A stretch of DNA of 64,000 nt from Nostocoides sp. (GTDB lineage Bacteria; Actinomycetota; Actinomycetes; Actinomycetales; Dermatophilaceae), in NCBI GenBank assembly GCA_016716625.1, contig JADJVJ010000001.1, positions 744,001 to 808,000 of the forward strand. The letters are read 5' to 3'. Under the pieces are notes generated by a model. The model saw nothing but the letters and a program-made list of their open reading frames with translations. It was not told the DNA's origin and searched no databases. Below, piece after piece: positions 49,621-58,537 of this stretch (within the stretch, counting starts at the first letter, position 1; the number at the start of each line of letters is the position of its first letter). Made by a program: the position numbers and the translations under genes.

Positions 49621-50633
49621 AGTGACTCCAGTGCCCGTGCCCGGTGGACGAAGGTGTGCTCGGCGAGGGTGCGGGCTTGGCCGCGGGCACGGATACGGTC
49701 GGCCCAGGCGCGGTCCACGGCTGCCCGGCGGGCCAGGTCCACCGCCTCCTCGGGGGAGGAGAAGACGGCGACCTCGGTGCCCGGCTCATAGAACGCCGAG
49801 ACGTCGGCGCGGTCGAGGAGTTGGAAGCCGCCGACGCCGGGGGTCTCGAAAGTGCGCATGGTGAAGCCGTCCTGGTCGTGGTGGACGTTGAGCGATGCCC
49901 GTGCTCCGGCCATGAGGCCGTAGGCCTCCGCCCGGGGGATGTCGCGGGCCGCCGGGACTGCGGGGCTGCCGACCCGCCAGGTCCGCAGCCGGTCCAGGGG
50001 GTGGCCCGACCAGTCTCGGCCGTAGGCGCGCACCGGGATCCCGGCAGCCTGCAGGTGGTTGAGCAGCCGTTCCCGGTTGGGGTAGCGGGCGCCGATGAAG
50101 ACGACCTCCGGGGTGGACCGAGGGGTGGCGGCCACCGAAGCGTCGAAGCCCCCGGGAACCCAGGTCACCTCGTGCCCGGCCGCGCGCAGGTCGGCGACGT
50201 CCTTCGGGGAGTAGCTCGCGAGCGCGCCCGCCCGGGTGAGGGTCTGCGGAGTATGCCGGGTACGCCGGACCTCGTCGTAGAGCCACAGGCCGTACGGTCG
50301 GCCGCGCGCGGCAAGCCGCTCCCACAGGGCGGAGCCGAAGCTGTCGGCCTTGATCAGCAGCACCCGGTCGGGGTTGGCCTGCGCCAACGCGGTGAGCGCC
50401 CCGGCCGTTGCGCGCTCGTCGATGCCCTCGGGGCCGCGGTGCTGTGTCCTCCCTGGCAGGCGTCCCCCGAGTTCGCTGGCCTTGACCCGAAGCTTGGCGG
50501 TCAGGGTCGCGTGCTCGTCGTAGCGGTAGGTCTGGACGGCATACCCGAGGGAGCTGAACGCGGCCTCCAGACCACGCCAGTAGCCGTGGAAGGCGGGGCT
50601 GATGAGGAGCAGCCGCGGCGCGGGCCGGCTCAC
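49611..50633 (-). CDS. CgeB-like glycosyltransferase
   Basis: A 340-aa protein with N-terminal LLLISPAFHGYWRGLEAAFSSLG, a central VLLIKADSFG, and TWVPGGFDA, EVVFIGARYPNRERLL, ASLNVHHDQDGFTMRTFETPGVGGFQLLDRA. This fits CgeB-type glycosyltransferases found in spore and capsule clusters. The GTG start overlaps the upstream stop (GTGA). Donor and acceptor unknown. Confidence 0.72.
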   Translation of the reverse strand: MSRPAPRLLLISPAFHGYWRGLEAAFSSLGYAVQTYRYDEHATLTAKLRVKASELGGRLPGRTQHRGPEGIDERATAGALTALAQANPDRVLLIKADSFGSALWERLAARGRPYGLWLYDEVRRTRHTPQTLTRAGALASYSPKDVADLRAAGHEVTWVPGGFDASVAATPRSTPEVVFIGARYPNRERLLNHLQAAGIPVRAYGRDWSGHPLDRLRTWRVGSPAVPAARDIPRAEAYGLMAGARASLNVHHDQDGFTMRTFETPGVGGFQLLDRADVSAFYEPGTEVAVFSSPEEAVDLARRAAVDRAWADRIRARGQARTLAEHTFVHRARALESLWA

Positions 50634-51538
50634 TGCTCGCTCACCTGGTCCATCGCGAGCCGCCATTCGCGCCGAGCCACCGTGGCGGCGTCGACCTCAC
50701 GGCCGGCCAGCTGACGCACTCCATTGGTGACCGCGTTCACCATAGTCGCCGCGCCGAGCGCGACCTTGAGTCGCCGGCCGAACCCCCATCTGCGGGCGTA
50801 GCGGTGCCGTGCCGCGATCGCCCAGGCTTGGCGGCGTTGCGGGTCCGAACTCGCCCCTCCGACGTGTTCGACCCGGACCGTGCCGAGGAAAACCGAGGGG
50901 ATCCCATGGTCGCGGAGCCGACGTTGGAGGTCGACCTCTTCGCCGTTCATGAAGTAGCTCTCGTCGAACCCGCCGACGGCCTCGAAACAGTCCCGCGGCA
51001 GGAGCAGCGCGGCCCCGACGAGCCAGTCGACCGGCACGACCGCCCCCGGCACGCAGGCGGTGTCGTTGCCGATGCCTTCGGTGAGGGCGCGGCGGTGACG
51101 GTGACGCGCGAGGACGGTGAGCCACTCCAGGGCTGAGGAGGTCGCGGTCGGGAAATGTCGTCCGGTGAGTTCGTCCCGACCCTGCTCAACCCAGTAGATG
51201 AGCGGCCCGGTGACGGCCGGCTGCCACGGTGCGGCCGCGGCGACGAGGTCCGCGACAAAGGTGGGGGTGATGGTCAGGTCGCTGTTGAGAATGAGCAGCA
51301 ACTCGCCGTGGGCGATGGCGGCCCCGCTGTTCACCGCGGAGCCGAAGCCACCGTTGTGCTGCCGCCGCACCAGCCGCACTCCCTCAACCTCCGGGAAGGG
51401 CTGGGGGGAGCAGTCGTCGGCGACAATGACCTCGAGTTGCTCGTGGGTCTGGGTGCGGAGTTGGTGGACGAGTCCCAGGGTGAGTTCGGGGGGTCCGTAG
51501 TGGGGCACCACGACCGAGACGGCGTGGCCGGATCGCAT
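50630..51538 (-). CDS. Family 2 glycosyltransferase
   Basis: A 302-aa GT-A enzyme. VSVVVPHYGPPELTLGLVHQL is the nucleotide-sugar entry, VIVADDCSPQ and LILNSDLTIT carry the DXD-type acidic residues, and GGFDESYFMNGEEVDLQRRLRDHG is the conserved acceptor/catalytic region (ED/EE motif), as in rhamnosyl- and other GT2 enzymes. The ATG at 51538 follows a TACCCT -10 box by six bases. It opens the glycosyltransferase-NeuAB run on the minus strand. Confidence 0.9.
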   Translation of the reverse strand: MRSGHAVSVVVPHYGPPELTLGLVHQLRTQTHEQLEVIVADDCSPQPFPEVEGVRLVRRQHNGGFGSAVNSGAAIAHGELLLILNSDLTITPTFVADLVAAAAPWQPAVTGPLIYWVEQGRDELTGRHFPTATSSALEWLTVLARHRHRRALTEGIGNDTACVPGAVVPVDWLVGAALLLPRDCFEAVGGFDESYFMNGEEVDLQRRLRDHGIPSVFLGTVRVEHVGGASSDPQRRQAWAIAARHRYARRWGFGRRLKVALGAATMVNAVTNGVRQLAGREVDAATVARREWRLAMDQVSEQ

Positions 51539-51544
51539 GCTCCC

Positions 51545-51550
51545 AGGGTA
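51545..51550 (-). promoter_or_regulatory. -10 box (TACCCT) of the glycosyltransferase/NeuAB operon, leaderless
   Basis: TACCCT on the minus strand is followed by six bases and the ATG at 51538. It may drive everything down to 42.3 kb, since these genes are tightly packed. Confidence 0.5.
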
Positions 51551-51560
51551 GTGCCCGGTC

Positions 51561-51594
51561 CCACGCGCACGGGGTGAACGGTGTTGGCGCGTGG
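51561..51594. promoter_or_regulatory. Inverted repeat CCACGCGC-N18-GCGCGTGG in a divergent promoter region
   Basis: Eight-base arms lie between the minus-strand polysaccharide operon and the plus-strand secreted-protein gene, just upstream of both predicted promoters (a plus-strand TACTCT at 51607-51612). A shared operator is plausible. Confidence 0.35.
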
Positions 51595-51681
51595 CCGTCC
51601 GAGCGGTACTCTCCCCCCAGGGAAATCGGTGCTCGACCGTGGCTTGCAGGGAGCCGTTCGCGGACACCACAGGAGTTGTCG

Positions 51682-53655
51682 ATGTTTCGTCGGGCCCGCA
51701 CGCGTGCCGTTGCCGCGGTCTTGATCAGCACCTCCGCACTTGTCGGCACCGCCAGTCTCACCTCCGCCGCTGCCGCCACGGGTGCCGCCACGGGTGCCGC
51801 CGCGGCCGCGTGTGACACGACCTGGCACGGTATCTCGGCCGGGCTCTGGCAGACCGCCTCCCGGTGGAGCACGGGACACGTGCCCACGGCTGCCGAACGG
51901 GTCTGCCTGCCCTCGGGGGCCATGGTCGACCTCACCGCGCCGTCGCGGGCCGCGGGGGTCTGGGTCGCTTCGACCGCGCGGTTGCGGCTGCTCTCCGGTG
52001 CCCAGAACGCCGCACTCACCCTTGGCGGAGTGCTCCACGTCGCCTCCGGGGGATCCCTTGTGCTCGTCAACGACGGCCGATCCGGCGCCTCGACCCGGGT
52101 CCTGGGCGGCGGGGGCGGGGGCGCCGTGGTCGTCGAGCGCGGCGGACGCCTGGAGACCTCCGGACGGAATGCGGCCGCGTTCCTGGTCCCGGTCGACGTC
52201 GCCGGGACGGCCTCGCTGTTCGCGTCCTGGACGCGGTTGACCGAGGTCCGTGCGCTACAGGGAGGGCTGCTCCAGGGGCGCTTCCACCAGGCCAACCACA
52301 TCGATCGGCTTCTCCTGCGGGGCGGGATCGCCCAGCGGGTCACCGTGCAGGATCGGCTCGACCTCACCGGCGGTGGCAATGTCGACGTGCTGCTCGCCGA
52401 CGGCTCCTCGGTCCTGGAGGGACCGGTGACCGGGAACCTGCGCACCGCGGGCACCGTGACCCTTGAGGGCGATATCCCGCCCTTCCAAGCCGTGGTCGTT
52501 ACCCCGACGAGCGGGCTGGCCGGAACTCTGGCCCTCACCGGACGGACCGTGGTGCGCGGTGAACTCCAGCTCCGGGCGACGCCGAGCCGCGCCTCTCGGG
52601 TAACCGCCGCGGCCGCCGGTGCCGCCCTCGACGTCGCCGGGACCCTCTGGGTGGGTGGGGCTGCCTCGCGGGTGGCGGTGCCGCTGCGCACCCTGGCGGG
52701 GAGCTTCCTGCACGTCCACTCCGCCCTTCAGCTCGACCAGAGCGCCACCCTCGAGGGCTTCGCCCGCTTCGGGTTCGCCACGGTGACCGCCCCGCAAGGC
52801 ATCACCCTGGCCGGGCCGGTGCGCCTCCAGGCCGACAGCACGACCGGGTCGTCCTCACGGTTCGTCGGGCCGGTGACTCTTGCCGGAGCCAGCGCGACCG
52901 TGGTGGCCACCGCGAACGGACTGGACCCGGTGGCGCTCACCCTGGCCGACGACAGCACCGGCGAGCTCAGCGCCCTGCAGCGGACCGCGGAGTCGGCGTA
53001 TGTCGAGTCCGCGAGCGGCCAGGGCGGGCCCTGGACGATGACCGTCCGTCAGGCCGGTGAGGCGATGACAGGTCTGCCGGGCACGGTGCCTGCGGGGGAG
53101 CGGATCGACGCCCTGCCCGTGGCCACCTTTGTAGGGGACCCCTCGCTGCCGTGGACCGCGACCGTGCGCTACGAACACAATGGGGTATGGCGTGCCAAGG
53201 CCGGCACGGTGAGTTGGACCGGGTCGACCGCCACCGTTCTGCTCTCCGGGGTGACCTGGCCGGACGCCGGCTCCGTCGGGGTGAAGGCCACCGCGCGAAC
53301 CGACCTGAAGTACGCGCTCTCGGCGACCTCGACCCTTGTGGTGACCCCGGCGAGCCCCGCCGCGGTGGCCCCGCAGAGTGCGGCGAGCGAGCCCACGGCC
53401 CCCGCCCCCGCTGCCATCGCCCCGACCGCCGCGGCCAAGGCCCCGGCCGCCGCGACCAAGGCCCCGGCCGCCGCGACCAAAGCCCCGGCCGCCGCGACCA
53501 AGGCCCCGGCCGACCCGGTGGCCGCGGAGAGCCCAAGCCGGGCGAGTGGCTCGCGGGGCGACTCAGCCGAGCGAGCCGAGCTCGACCAGCCGCGCAAACT
53601 GTGGAACGGTGCGACGCAGCTCTTCGAAGGTGCCCACGGCGACCACACGCCCTGA
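51682..53655 (+). CDS. Secreted beta-rich protein of unknown function
   Basis: A 657-aa protein with a clear signal peptide (FRRARTRAVAAVLISTSALVG). Its N-terminus holds GLWQTASRWSTGHVPTAAERVCLP, a pattern common at the start of actinobacterial beta-helix surface proteins. Residues ~90-420 alternate short strands with Gly/Thr turns (beta-solenoid-like). Near the end there is a KAPAAAT tandem repeat and a basic, disordered tail. It starts behind an AGGAG site. Its last 93 bases overlap antisense the flippase gene, and it sits between the polysaccharide genes, suggesting a secreted or anchored surface role. Confidence 0.75.
   Translation: MFRRARTRAVAAVLISTSALVGTASLTSAAAATGAATGAAAAACDTTWHGISAGLWQTASRWSTGHVPTAAERVCLPSGAMVDLTAPSRAAGVWVASTARLRLLSGAQNAALTLGGVLHVASGGSLVLVNDGRSGASTRVLGGGGGGAVVVERGGRLETSGRNAAAFLVPVDVAGTASLFASWTRLTEVRALQGGLLQGRFHQANHIDRLLLRGGIAQRVTVQDRLDLTGGGNVDVLLADGSSVLEGPVTGNLRTAGTVTLEGDIPPFQAVVVTPTSGLAGTLALTGRTVVRGELQLRATPSRASRVTAAAAGAALDVAGTLWVGGAASRVAVPLRTLAGSFLHVHSALQLDQSATLEGFARFGFATVTAPQGITLAGPVRLQADSTTGSSSRFVGPVTLAGASATVVATANGLDPVALTLADDSTGELSALQRTAESAYVESASGQGGPWTMTVRQAGEAMTGLPGTVPAGERIDALPVATFVGDPSLPWTATVRYEHNGVWRAKAGTVSWTGSTATVLLSGVTWPDAGSVGVKATARTDLKYALSATSTLVVTPASPAAVAPQSAASEPTAPAPAAIAPTAAAKAPAAATKAPAAATKAPAAATKAPADPVAAESPSRASGSRGDSAERAELDQPRKLWNGATQLFEGAHGDHTP
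53437..53499 (+). repeat. 21-bp tandem repeat coding KAPAAAT
   Basis: Three complete copies of a 21-base unit followed by a partial copy (KAPAD) in the C-terminal part of the secreted protein. The copies are almost identical in DNA, so copy number may vary between strains. Confidence 0.9.
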
Positions 53656-55395
53656 GTCCAGGAACGCGATCTGGTCGCAGTGTCGGATGGTCGAGAGCCG
53701 GTGGGCGACGACGAGCACGGTGAGCCGGCCCTGGATCGCCTGGAGGGTCTCGGTGACCTGGTGCTCGGTCTCGTTGTCGAGCGCCGAGGTCGCCTCGTCG
53801 AGGATCAGCAATGACGGGTCCCGATAGAGCGCCCGGGCGATCCCGAAGCGCTGCCGTTCACCACCGGACAGTCGCGCTCCCGCCGGGCCGACGTCGGCGT
53901 CGAGACCACCCGGCATACGCTGGACGACCTCGGTGAGCCGGGCGTCCCTGATCGCCGCCCACACCCGCTCGTCGGACACCGTGGACGGGTCATCGGTGTA
54001 GGCGACGTTCTCCCGGACCGTGCCCGGGACGAGCAGGGTCTGCTGGGGGGCAATGCCGATGTTCGCCCGCCACCCGCGAAGGTTGTCGTGGATGTCGACC
54101 CCATCGACCAGCACGCGACCGGTCTGGGGCCGGTGCAGGCCGAGCACGAGGTCGACGATCGTGGTCTTGCCCGCACCACTGGCTCCGACCAGCGCCAGCG
54201 AGGTGCCCACAGGTAGGACGAGGCTCACCCCGTCGACGACATCGCCCTCGCTCTGCTCGTAGCGAAAACTCACACCCTTGAGGGCGACGTCGCGGCTGAT
54301 CGGCAGCGGAGTCGGCGGTGAGGTCGGGGCCGGTTCGAGGTCCGCGGCCGCGATAAGGGCGTCGCGGACCCGAACCAGGGCACCCTCCCCGGAGCGGACG
54401 CTGTTGAACGAGGCCAGCGCGCGGACGACGCTCGGCAGGATGCGGAAGCCGGCCACCCCGAAGAGCGCCAGGGTGCTCACCGCGGAACCAGGCTCGGGGG
54501 AGCTCACCGCGTACAGACCCAGGGCGGCGATCCCGATGACGAAGATGATCTCCAGCAGATGCCGGGGGAGCTCGCCGAGGAAGGTGACGATCCGGGTCGA
54601 ACGGGTCGACACCTGCTTGTAATGCAGGGCCTTGTCGAGGTAGAAACCGTGGGCTCCACGGACGATGACGTCCTTGACGTTGGTCAACGCGCTGATCGAA
54701 ACCCCGGAGTCCCCCTCGGCAGCGTCCGCGACCGCTTGGCCGGCCGCCCGCACCTTGGGCACCGACCAGCGCAGGTAGAGCCGGACAATGACGACGAAGT
54801 AGCCGAGCAGGGCAAGGGTCGCCCATGGGGTGACGACGAGGAGCGCGACGACGATGGCGAGGACGGTGAGCACTTCGCTGAGCAGGCTCACCGTGCCGGC
54901 CACGACGGAGGTGAACACCACCCCCACCGCAAAGCCCATCGTGGTCAGCTGCTCGTGGAGCGGCTGGCGCAGGTGCAGGGCGTACGGCCCCCGCAGATAG
55001 AAGTCGAAGATCCGCTGGGACACCCCCACCGTTTCGCGCATCATCATCCCGAGCACCCACCAGCGCAGCGCCAGCCCGAAGGCGCTCTTGGCGACGTAGA
55101 CGATGATGACGATGGCGGCGAGCCAGATGGTCAGCGTGCGCGCGTTCGTGGTCCCAAGGACGCGGCCGAGGAGGTCGGTGACCGAGCCGCCGGTGGTTCC
55201 GGTGAGGAGTCCGACGAGCGGCACGAAGGAGGCGACGGCGACGACCTCGAGTCCGGCGAGCAGGGCCGAGCCCAGGGCGGCATACGCCAGTCGCCGGCGC
55301 GCGTGGGGACCGAGGACCACGCCGGATCCGACCGGGAGGCGCAGGGTGCGCGCGAGAACTCTCTGCGCGGCATCGACAACCCTGGTCACGGTCAC
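53563..55395 (-). CDS. ABC transporter, fused permease-ATPase (flippase type)
   Basis: A 610-aa half-transporter. The N-terminal ~320 residues have six hydrophobic helices; the C-terminal ATPase has Walker A VGASGAGKTT, signature LSGGERQRFGI and Walker B LLILDEATSALD, all intact. The type resembles MsbA/PglK lipid-linked oligosaccharide flippases; position at the edge of the polysaccharide locus supports moving a lipid-linked sugar across the membrane. The GTG start at 55395 is chosen by frame. Its 3' end overlaps the convergent secreted-protein gene by 93 bases. Confidence 0.9.
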   Translation of the reverse strand: MTVTRVVDAAQRVLARTLRLPVGSGVVLGPHARRRLAYAALGSALLAGLEVVAVASFVPLVGLLTGTTGGSVTDLLGRVLGTTNARTLTIWLAAIVIIVYVAKSAFGLALRWWVLGMMMRETVGVSQRIFDFYLRGPYALHLRQPLHEQLTTMGFAVGVVFTSVVAGTVSLLSEVLTVLAIVVALLVVTPWATLALLGYFVVIVRLYLRWSVPKVRAAGQAVADAAEGDSGVSISALTNVKDVIVRGAHGFYLDKALHYKQVSTRSTRIVTFLGELPRHLLEIIFVIGIAALGLYAVSSPEPGSAVSTLALFGVAGFRILPSVVRALASFNSVRSGEGALVRVRDALIAAADLEPAPTSPPTPLPISRDVALKGVSFRYEQSEGDVVDGVSLVLPVGTSLALVGASGAGKTTIVDLVLGLHRPQTGRVLVDGVDIHDNLRGWRANIGIAPQQTLLVPGTVRENVAYTDDPSTVSDERVWAAIRDARLTEVVQRMPGGLDADVGPAGARLSGGERQRFGIARALYRDPSLLILDEATSALDNETEHQVTETLQAIQGRLTVLVVAHRLSTIRHCDQIAFLDSGRVVAVGTFEELRRTVPQFARLVELGSLG

Positions 55396-55521
55396 CCATC
55401 CTCACATGTTCGGGCCGCGGCCGGGGGTGGCCGCGCTCACCGGGGGCCTCGGGCGGGCCGACCAGCGTGATGTCGAGCACTCTCGCGGCGCGCGGTGTGG
55501 GCCGATGTCGGTTCGCTGGCC

Positions 55522-55527
55522 TACCTT
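55522..55527 (+). promoter_or_regulatory. -10 box (TACCTT) of murI, leaderless
   Basis: TACCTT is followed by seven bases and GTG 55535, which selects this start over the longer frame. Confidence 0.5.
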
Positions 55528-55534
55528 TGAGCAC

Positions 55535-56359
55535 GTGCCCGACTCTCCGATCGGCGTCTTCGACTCCGGCTACGGCGGTCTCACGGTGGCGCGCGCCATC
55601 CTTGACCAGCTGCCGCACGAGTCGGTGGTGTACCTCGGGGACACGGCCCGGGCCCCGTATGGGCCGCGGCCGATCGCGCAGACCCGTGAGTTCGCCCTCG
55701 AATGCCTCGATCGGCTCGTCGAGCACGGCGTGAAGATCCTCGTCATCGCGTGCAATACCGCGAGCGCGGCCGTGCTCCATGATGCGCGGGAGCGCTATGA
55801 CGTGCCCGTCGTCGAGGTCATCCGTCCCGCCGTGCGCCGGGCCGTAGGCGCCACCCGCAACGGCCGGATCGGGGTCATCTCCACCCTCGGTACGCACCAG
55901 TCCGGGGCCTATCTCGACGCGTTCGCCGCCGCCCCGCACCTCGACGTGCGGTCGACGCCATGCCCCCGCTTCGTGGAGTTCGTCGAGCGCGGGGTCACCG
56001 TGGGGGAGGAGCTCATCGCGGTGGCCCGGGGGTACCTGGAGCCGTTGCGGGCCGCCGAGGTGGACACCCTGGTGCTCGGTTGTACGCACTACCCGTTGCT
56101 CACCGGCGTCATCTCCTACGTCATGGGCGATGAGGTCACCCTGGTCTCCTCTGCGGAAGAGACCGCCAAAGACGTCTACCGGACCCTCGCCGATCTCGGG
56201 CAACTGCGCGGGGACGAGGGCGCCCCTCCGACCCACGGCTTCACCACGACCGGGGACCCGGAGGAGTTCCGGCGCCTCGCCACCCGCTTCCTGGGTCTTG
56301 GCTCCGAGCTCGGTGAGATCTTCACGGCGGTGCCGCTGCATTCCCAGGAGCGGTCGTGA
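55535..56359 (+). CDS. murI: Glutamate racemase
   Basis: A 274-aa enzyme making D-glutamate for peptidoglycan. Both catalytic Cys are present, in ACNTASA and in GCTHYPLL, with the N-terminal IGVFDSGYGGLTVARA. Start GTG 55535 follows the -10 box. The order murI, MBL hydrolase, rph, rdgB is the same as Rv1338-Rv1341 of Mycobacterium tuberculosis. Confidence 0.97.
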   Translation: MPDSPIGVFDSGYGGLTVARAILDQLPHESVVYLGDTARAPYGPRPIAQTREFALECLDRLVEHGVKILVIACNTASAAVLHDARERYDVPVVEVIRPAVRRAVGATRNGRIGVISTLGTHQSGAYLDAFAAAPHLDVRSTPCPRFVEFVERGVTVGEELIAVARGYLEPLRAAEVDTLVLGCTHYPLLTGVISYVMGDEVTLVSSAEETAKDVYRTLADLGQLRGDEGAPPTHGFTTTGDPEEFRRLATRFLGLGSELGEIFTAVPLHSQERS

Positions 56360-57123
56360 GGGTCACCGTGGTCGGTTGCTCGGGCTCGTTCGCGGGGCCC
56401 GAGTCCCCGGCCTCCTGCTATCTGGTCCAGCACGAGGAGAACGGTCGGCTCTGGTCGGTGCTCCTCGACCTCGGCAGCGGGGCCTTCGGGGCGCTTCAGC
56501 GCTATGTCGACCCCCGGGCCCTCGATGCGGTGCTCATCTCGCACCTGCACCCCGACCACTGCATCGACCTCACCGGCATGTACGTGTTTCGCACCTACCA
56601 CCCCGAGGGGATGCCGGAGCGTCCACTGCCGCTCTATGGCCCGCCGCGCACGCCGCACCGGTTCACTCGGATGTACCACGGCCTGGAGCACGATGCCGTG
56701 GACCGGGTGTTCGATGTCCACACCCTGGCCGACACCGCCCGGATCGAGGTAGGGCCGCTCACGGTGACGGCATACGCGGTCCATCACCCGGTGGAGGCCT
56801 ACGGGTTCCGGGTCGAGGCCGCCGGCCGCGTGCTCGCCTACACCGGGGACACCGACTCCTGCGCCAATCTGAGCCCCTTGCTCCGGGGCGCGGACCTTGC
56901 CCTCATGGACTGTGCCTTCGTCGACGGCCGGGACACCGTCCCCGGGATCCACCTCAGCGGATCCCGGGCCGCCCAGGCGGCCCTGCACGCCGGCGGGGTG
57001 GAGCGGCTCGTCCTCACCCACCTGCCGTCGTGGAACGACCCGGACGTATGCCGTGCGCAGGCGGCCGCGCTCTGGCCGGGTGAGGTGGGCCTGGCCCGGC
57101 CCGGGGACGTCTACGAGCTCTGA
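56356..57123 (+). CDS. MBL-fold hydrolase (Rv1339-like)
   Basis: A 255-aa metallo-beta-lactamase-fold protein. SHLHPDHCID is the H-x-H-x-D-H zinc motif, later ligands are HHPVEAYG, AYTGDTDS and LTHLPSW. The homologue Rv1339 is described as an atypical class II cAMP phosphodiesterase; that role here is inference. It overlaps murI by GTGA. Confidence 0.85.
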   Translation: MRVTVVGCSGSFAGPESPASCYLVQHEENGRLWSVLLDLGSGAFGALQRYVDPRALDAVLISHLHPDHCIDLTGMYVFRTYHPEGMPERPLPLYGPPRTPHRFTRMYHGLEHDAVDRVFDVHTLADTARIEVGPLTVTAYAVHHPVEAYGFRVEAAGRVLAYTGDTDSCANLSPLLRGADLALMDCAFVDGRDTVPGIHLSGSRAAQAALHAGGVERLVLTHLPSWNDPDVCRAQAAALWPGEVGLARPGDVYEL

Positions 57124-57130
57124 GCGGACA

Positions 57131-57136
57131 TAGGGT
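57131..57136 (+). promoter_or_regulatory. -10 box (TAGGGT) of rph, leaderless
   Basis: TAGGGT is followed by seven bases and ATG 57144, which selects this start over GTG 57135. Confidence 0.55.
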
Positions 57137-57143
57137 GGACGTC

Positions 57144-57896
57144 ATGTCTGAGACCCGGCACGACGGCCGCACCCCTGCTGACCTCCGCGAGATCCGGATC
57201 ACCCGCAACTGGCTCGACCACGCCGAGGGCAGCGTCCTCGTCGAGTTCGGCCGCACCCGGGTGCTCTGTGCGGCCTCGTTCACCGAAGGGGTGCCGCGCT
57301 GGCTCAAGGGCCGGGGCACCGGGTGGGTCACCGCGGAGTACGAGATGCTCCCGCGCTCGACGAACACCCGCAGCGACCGCGAGTCCCGCAAGGGCCGGGT
57401 CGGTGGCCGCACCCACGAGATCTCCCGGCTCATCGGCCGCTCACTGCGCGCAGTCATCGACACCGCCGAGCTCGGTGAAAACACCGTCGTCATCGACTGC
57501 GACGTCCTGCAGGCCGACGGCGGCACCCGGACCGCAGCGATCACCGGCGCCTGGGTGGCGCTCGCCGATGCCGTCGCCGACGCCCGGGAGCGTGGGCTGC
57601 TCTCGGCGTCCGCCCGGCCGCTCACCGGTTCGGTCGCGGCGGTCAGTGTCGGGGTCGTCGCCGGCCGGGCCGTCACCGACCTGGACTACCCGGAGGATTC
57701 GACCGCGCAGACCGACATGAACATTGTCATGACCGGCGACGGCCGTTTCGTCGAGGTGCAGGGTACGGCCGAGGGGGAGGCCTTCGACCGGGCGCTGCTC
57801 GGCGAACTGCTCGACCTCGGCACCGACGCCTGCGCCAGGCTCACGGCCCTGCAGCAGGCGGCCCTCGCCGAGCCGGCCCGGGAGCGCGTGCGGTGA
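57144..57896 (+). CDS. rph: Ribonuclease PH
   Basis: A 250-aa phosphorolytic 3' exoribonuclease that trims tRNA precursors. It has the signature EGSVLVEFGRTRVLCAAS, LPRSTNTRS, RLIGRSLRAVID, DCDVLQADGGTRTAAITGA and the acidic active-site run EDSTAQTDMNIVMT. Length is normal. It overlaps rdgB by GTGA and lies 650 bases before a tRNA-Leu gene. Confidence 0.97.
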   Translation: MSETRHDGRTPADLREIRITRNWLDHAEGSVLVEFGRTRVLCAASFTEGVPRWLKGRGTGWVTAEYEMLPRSTNTRSDRESRKGRVGGRTHEISRLIGRSLRAVIDTAELGENTVVIDCDVLQADGGTRTAAITGAWVALADAVADARERGLLSASARPLTGSVAAVSVGVVAGRAVTDLDYPEDSTAQTDMNIVMTGDGRFVEVQGTAEGEAFDRALLGELLDLGTDACARLTALQQAALAEPARERVR

Positions 57897-58537
57897 GCCG
57901 GCTCGTCCTCGCCACCCGCAACGAGCACAAGGTGTACGAGCTGCAGCAGATCCTCGGCGACCTGGTCGACGAACTCGGGCTCGACATCATCGGAGCCAGT
58001 GCCTTCCCCGGGGTGCCCGATGTGCCCGAAACCGAGGTGACCTTCGCCGGGAATGCCCGGCTCAAGGCGGTCGCGCTCGCCGCGGCCACCGGTCTGCCGG
58101 CGGTCGCCGACGACTCCGGGCTCGCGGTCGAGGTGCTCGGCGGGTGCCCGGGGGTCTTCTCCGCGCGCTGGTCCGGCACGCGGGCCGGGGTGGACGCGCC
58201 GAGAGCGGCCAAAGACCGGGCCAACCTCGACCTCCTCCTCGAGCAGCTCGCCGATGTTCCCGACGAGCATCGCCGGGCGGCGTTCGTCTGCGCCGCGGTG
58301 CTGGCCCTGCCCGACGGCACCGTCCACGGGGTCGAGGGACGGGTCGAGGGAACCCTGCAGCGTGCCCCCCGAGGGAGCAACGGTTTCGGTTATGACCCCC
58401 TCTTCGTGCCGCTCGGCGACACCCGGACCATGGCCGAGCACTCGGATCAGGAGAAGAACGCGATCTCCCACCGGGGCAACGCTTTTCGGGCGTTACTCCC
58501 GGTTCTGCGGGCGGCCCTTTCGCCCTCGGGGAGTTAG
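57893..58537 (+). CDS. rdgB: Non-canonical purine NTP pyrophosphatase (RdgB/HAM1)
   Basis: A 214-aa enzyme that hydrolyses ITP, dITP and XTP to keep damaged purines out of nucleic acids. Motifs: VLATRNEHKVYELQ, AGNARLKAVALA, VADDSGLAVEVLGGCPGVFS, GSNGFGYDPLFVP and KNAISHRGNAFRAL. GTG start overlaps the rph stop. Confidence 0.96.
   Translation: MSRLVLATRNEHKVYELQQILGDLVDELGLDIIGASAFPGVPDVPETEVTFAGNARLKAVALAAATGLPAVADDSGLAVEVLGGCPGVFSARWSGTRAGVDAPRAAKDRANLDLLLEQLADVPDEHRRAAFVCAAVLALPDGTVHGVEGRVEGTLQRAPRGSNGFGYDPLFVPLGDTRTMAEHSDQEKNAISHRGNAFRALLPVLRAALSPSGS

Noticed and set aside
53990..56341. 783-residue minus-strand frame across the ABC transporter and murI
   Set aside because: It shares the strand of the transporter but in a different frame, with no motif; murI and the transporter explain the region.
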